Below the pieces are notes generated by a model that ran no database searches, was not told the DNA's origin, and saw only the letters and a program-made list of their open reading frames with translations. Of a stretch of DNA of 61,163 nt, positions 58,646-61,163 are shown one piece after another (the first letter of the stretch is position 1; every line of letters starts with the position of its first letter). The stretch comes from JBDSKH01 sp050245915. Lineage in GTDB: Bacteria; Actinomycetota; Actinomycetes; Actinomycetales; Microbacteriaceae. Both the position numbers and the translations under genes were made by a program. The stretch spans positions 1 through 61,163 of the forward strand of contig JBFWWZ010000012.1 of NCBI GenBank assembly GCA_050245915.1. The letters are read 5' to 3'.

Positions 58646-58890
58646 GGGACCGCGTCCGCCGGCTGATCGAGCGGCGTCACGAGGACGGGGAAACCGCGCG
58701 TGCCCAGGTAGTCACCCAGGGTGGCGCGGTGGGCGTCGCACGCCAGCCAGACCTTCACGCGGTCCTCCGAATGGATGCGGGGGTTGCGCCAGTTCACGCG
58801 CCATGCGGCGTCGGCGCTGCAGCCCGCCGACGAGCAGCGTGGAGCATCTCCCGCCGGAGAACCTCCGGCGAGTCCGAGCAGTCCGCTCAC
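58642..58890 (-). CDS. Small conserved Cys/His protein (possible zinc ribbon)
   Basis: 82-aa soluble protein of unknown function. Candidate metal ligands C19-x4-C24 and C51-x2-H54 (in WLACDAH). A conserved-looking core WRVNWRNPRIHSEDRVKVW separates them. GTG 58890 overlaps the DUF3099 gene stop, and the stop overlaps the SURF1 start, so it is translated within the operon. The conserved linkage to SURF1 hints at a role in respiratory assembly, but this is inference. Confidence 0.75.
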   Translation of the reverse strand: MSGLLGLAGGSPAGDAPRCSSAGCSADAAWRVNWRNPRIHSEDRVKVWLACDAHRATLGDYLGTRGFPVLVTPLDQPADAVP

Positions 58891-59168
58891 GCCGCATCCC
58901 GGTCGGGCAGGGGGCGCGCGAGCGCGCCGGGCCGGTCCACCTGCGTCGAGCCTCCGCGCGAGGCGTTGTTGGCGATCACGACGCCGATGTACGGCAGCAC
59001 GACCGCTCCGATGATCGGGAGGAGCTTCCACCAGTCGGGCAGCACCACCGCGAGGATGATGCAGACCAGGCGGATCGTCATCGCGATCGTGTACCGGATG
59101 ACACGGCTCCGCCGCTCCTCGGCGGGTGACATCGGGAGCTCGGTGATCGCGGACGGCTTGGTGCGCAT
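58887..59168 (-). CDS. DUF3099 family membrane protein
   Basis: 93-aa protein with two transmembrane segments (YTIAMTIRLVCIILAVVL and LLPIIGAVVLPYIGVVIAN). The RSRVIRYTIAMTIRL and DWWKLLPIIGA motifs are typical of DUF3099. Function unknown; widespread in Actinobacteria next to SURF1 and fabG. ATG 59168 lies 10 nt after a TAGGCT box; GTG 59174 is an alternative start. First gene of the three-gene minus-strand operon. Confidence 0.85.
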   Translation of the reverse strand: MRTKPSAITELPMSPAEERRSRVIRYTIAMTIRLVCIILAVVLPDWWKLLPIIGAVVLPYIGVVIANNASRGGSTQVDRPGALARPLPDRDAA

Positions 59169-59178
59169 GGGCACACTC

Positions 59179-59184
59179 AGCCTA
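59179..59184 (-). promoter_or_regulatory. -10 box TAGGCT for the DUF3099-SURF1 operon
   Basis: TAGGCT on the minus strand, 10 nt before ATG 59168. It lies 16 bp from the divergent fabG box, where the fabG -35 would be expected. Confidence 0.5.
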
Positions 59185-59200
59185 CGCTCGCGGCGCTCGG

Positions 59201-59206
59201 TAGGCT
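59201..59206 (+). promoter_or_regulatory. -10 box TAGGCT for fabG
   Basis: TAGGCT followed by 7 nt and ATG 59214: leaderless or nearly so. Confidence 0.55.
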
Positions 59207-59213
59207 GGCGCCC

Positions 59214-59921
59214 ATGACTGTGCGTACCGTCCTCGTCACCGGCGGCAATCGGGGCATCGGCTTCGCGATCGCGGAGGAGTTCGTGGCGCAGGGCCACCGG
59301 GTCGCGGTGACCGCCCGATCCGGCGAGGGCCCCGCGGGCACGCTCACCGTCCGCGCGGATGTCACCGACGGCGAGGCCCTGGATGCCGCCTTCAGCGAGG
59401 TGGAGGAGAAGCTCGGCCCGGTCGAGGTGGTGGTGGCGAACGCCGGCATCACACGCGACACGCTCCTCATGCGGATGTCGGACGACGACTTCGAGCAGGT
59501 GGTGGACACCAACCTGGGCGGGGCGTTCCGGGTCGTCAAGCGCGCGTCCAAAGGCATGCTGAAGGCGAAGTTCGGGCGCATCATCCTGGTCTCCAGCGTG
59601 GTCGGGCTGTTCGGCGGCGCCGGGCAGGTCAACTACTCGTCGTCGAAAGCCGGGCTGGTCGGCATGGCGCGCTCCATCACCCGCGAGCTCGGCGCCCGCG
59701 GCATCACCGCGAACGTGGTCGCCCCCGGCTTCATCGAGACCGACATGACCGCCGAGCTGCCGGAGGCGCAGCAAGCCGAGTACAAGAAGAACGTCCCCGC
59801 GGGGCGGTTCGCCGCCCCGGCCGAGGTCGCGAAGGTGATCGCGTGGCTCGCGTCCGACGACGCCGCGTACATCTCAGGAGCGGTGATCCCCGTCGACGGC
59901 GGACTCGGCATGGGCCACTAG
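59214..59921 (+). CDS. fabG: 3-oxoacyl-ACP reductase FabG-type short-chain dehydrogenase
   Basis: 235-aa SDR enzyme. NADP motif VTGGNRGIGFAIAEEF, VANAGITRDTLLMRM, catalytic Ser in ILVSSVVGLFG and Tyr-Lys in NYSSSKAGL, and the C-terminal VIPVDGGLGMGH. It matches mycobacterial FabG1/MabA, which reduces 3-oxoacyl-ACP in fatty acid elongation. No inhA or other fab gene is adjacent, so its place in FAS-II is inferred by similarity. Stop shares CTAG with serB. Confidence 0.9.
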   Translation: MTVRTVLVTGGNRGIGFAIAEEFVAQGHRVAVTARSGEGPAGTLTVRADVTDGEALDAAFSEVEEKLGPVEVVVANAGITRDTLLMRMSDDDFEQVVDTNLGGAFRVVKRASKGMLKAKFGRIILVSSVVGLFGGAGQVNYSSSKAGLVGMARSITRELGARGITANVVAPGFIETDMTAELPEAQQAEYKKNVPAGRFAAPAEVAKVIAWLASDDAAYISGAVIPVDGGLGMGH

Positions 59922-60562
59922 GCGGAGCGCAGCCCCAGCAACGGCAGCAGCATCGCGAGATCCCGTTCGTCGAGCAGCACGTTCGCCTCGTCGCGCACCG
60001 GTGCCTTCGCATCGAACCCGACCGCGAGACCGCAGATCGCCATCATCGGCAGGTCGTTGGCGCCATCGCCCACCGCCACCGTCTGCGACAGCGGCAGGCC
60101 CGCCGCCGCAGCCCATTCCCGGAGCGCGTCGGCTTTCGCGGCGGCGTCGACGATCGGCGGGATGAGGCGGCCGGTCAGGCGGCCCGCCGAGACCTCGAGA
60201 CGGTTCGCACGCCAGTGGTCGAGACCCAGGGACTCCGCGATGGGATCGATCACCTCGTGGAAGCCGCCCGAGACGACGGCGACCCGGCCCCCGGCATCCT
60301 GAACCGCTGCGATCAGCTCTGGCACACCCCGGGTGACCGTGACTCGCTCGCCCACGGTGGGGAACACGCTCTCGGGAAGCCCCTCGAGGGTGGCGACCCG
60401 CTCGCGCAGGCTCTGCTCGAAGTCGAGCTCACCGTTCATGGCGCGGAATGTGATGTCGGCGACGCGCTCGGCCGAGCCGGCTTCGGCGGCGAGCAGCTCG
60501 ATCACCTCGTCCTCGATGAGCGTGGAGTCGACGTCGAGGACGACGAGGAAGCGGGCCAACAC
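59918..60562 (-). CDS. serB: Phosphoserine phosphatase
   Basis: 214-aa HAD-superfamily enzyme for the last step of serine synthesis. Motif I LDVDSTLIEDE with D10 and D12, motif II VVSGGFHEVI, motif III/IV VGDGANDLPMM. It lacks the N-terminal ACT domains found in mycobacterial SerB2, so is the short form. GTG 60562 follows AAAGGA. It lies 18 nt downstream of the glgC stop and is probably co-transcribed with it. Confidence 0.95.
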   Translation of the reverse strand: MLARFLVVLDVDSTLIEDEVIELLAAEAGSAERVADITFRAMNGELDFEQSLRERVATLEGLPESVFPTVGERVTVTRGVPELIAAVQDAGGRVAVVSGGFHEVIDPIAESLGLDHWRANRLEVSAGRLTGRLIPPIVDAAAKADALREWAAAAGLPLSQTVAVGDGANDLPMMAICGLAVGFDAKAPVRDEANVLLDERDLAMLLPLLGLRSA

Positions 60563-60580
60563 GGTCCTTTCGGGCAGGGA

Positions 60581-61163
60581 CTACTTGGTGACGTGCACGC
60601 CCTTGCCGACGACGGTGATGCCGGTCTCGGTGACGGTGAAGCCGCGGGCGCGGTCGGCATCCGGGTCAACCCCGATCTCGCCCCGGCGTCCACGACGACG
60701 TCCTTGTCGACGATAGCGCGCTGCACGACCGCGTTCGCACCGATGTCGACCCGTTCGAAGATCACCGAGTCATGCACCTTCGCACCCGAGTGCACGTTCA
60801 CCCACGGGCCGAGTACCGAGCGCTCGATCTCCCCGCCCGAGACCACGCAGCCGAGCGACACGATCGAGTCGATCGCCGTGCCCGCCTTCTTCTTCGCATC
60901 CCGCACGAACTTCGCCGGCGGCGAGTTGAGCTGCTGGCTGTAGATCGGCCACGCCTGGTTGTACAGGTTGAAGACCGGCAGCACGTGGATGAGGTCCTGG
61001 TGGGCCTCGAAGAACGACTCGATCGTCCCCACATCGCGCCAGTAGAACCGGTCGCGGTCGGTGGACCCCGGCACCTCGTTGCGGTTGAGGTCGTACACTC
61101 CCGCCTGCCCGCGTGCGACGAAATCGGGGATGATGTCGCCGCCCATGTCGTGGCTGGACTCCG
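60581..61163 (-). pseudogene. glgC: Glucose-1-phosphate adenylyltransferase, 5' partial with a frameshift near 60680
   Basis: C-terminal part of GlgC, which makes ADP-glucose for glycogen. From the window edge it reads ESSHDMGGDIIPDFVARG, YWRDVGTIESFFEAH, and the left-handed beta-helix VVSGGEIERSVLGPWVNVHSG, SVIFERVDIGANAVVQRAI, VDKDVVVDAGA. At about 60680 the frame breaks. Continuing in the next frame gives EIGVDPDADRARG, then FTVTETGITVVGKGVHVTK and TAG (60583-60581), exactly the expected GlgC ending. One G appears to be missing in the minus-strand run GGGGCGAG. Without correction the original frame runs on through the serB start to 60502. A sequencing error or a true mutation are both possible. 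Confidence 0.85.

Overview
The window is a gene-dense stretch of a high-GC actinobacterial chromosome. The family looks like Microbacteriaceae, most likely Microbacterium or a close relative. The reasons are strong G/C third-position bias, many GTG starts, an ANTAR regulator, WhiA, RbpA, OpcA, two-subunit GltBD, and intergenic hairpins of a type I recall from Microbacteriaceae. Gene order follows the conserved actinobacterial backbone, also known in outline from Mycobacterium. Both ends of the window cut genes: lgt at the left and glgC at the right.

Layout. 1-14.5 kb: lgt (5' partial), gltB-gltD, pyk, a DUF2510 membrane protein, a conserved hypothetical plus tRNA-Leu(CAA), the ANTAR response regulator pdtaR, a lipoprotein, a hotdog thioesterase and polA. 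14.6-19.8 kb: a sugar-alcohol PTS operon (DeoR regulator, PfkB/1-phosphofructokinase, separate mannitol-type EIIC, EIIB and EIIA, a zinc dehydrogenase and HPr). 19.8-22.1 kb: a DUF885 metallohydrolase-like protein and a small thymidylate-synthase-like protein. 22.2-34.8 kb: rpsA, DUF4126 (-), coaE, uvrB, VOC protein, hemerythrin-like protein, a membrane protein (-), uvrA, uvrC, rapZ. 34.8-40.2 kb: whiA, sodA, gap-pgk-tpiA, secG, rbpA. 40.2-48.3 kb (-): tkt-tal-pgi-zwf-opcA-pgl. 48.4-51.4 kb: ctaB (+), ctaA (-), an orphan solute-binding lipoprotein. 51.5-55.5 kb: sufB-sufD-Rieske-sufC-sufT. 55.5-61.2 kb: bioY (-), an ABC-F ATPase, a DUF3099-small Cys protein-SURF1 operon (-), fabG, serB (-), and glgC (-) with an apparent 1-nt frameshift and cut by the window end.

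How the genes fit together. Central carbon metabolism dominates: lower glycolysis (gap, pgk, tpiA, pyk), the oxidative and non-oxidative pentose phosphate pathway, a hexitol PTS feeding it, ammonia assimilation (gltBD) and glycogen precursor supply (glgC). Around it sit DNA repair (uvrABC, polA), translation and transcription factors (rpsA, rbpA, pdtaR, whiA), heme A and cytochrome oxidase biogenesis (ctaA, ctaB, SURF1) and Fe-S assembly.

The most interesting signals are these. (1) A mannitol-type PTS operon encodes a 1-phosphofructokinase-like kinase and a zinc dehydrogenase, suggesting an unorthodox hexitol route. (2) A 209-aa thymidylate-synthase-like protein of archaeal/dCMP-hydroxymethylase aspect. 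(3) A recurrent TAnnnT box 6-7 nt before start codons, implying widespread leaderless transcription, in some cases built from the upstream gene's TAG stop codon. (4) Four convergent gene pairs share a CTAG tetranucleotide as both stop codons. (5) A triplicated 15-bp start region in uvrC, a suf operon without sufS/sufU, and a rapZ-whiA junction without yvcK. I found no CRISPR array, insertion sequence, prophage or defence island. No stretch longer than 300 bases lacks a gene.
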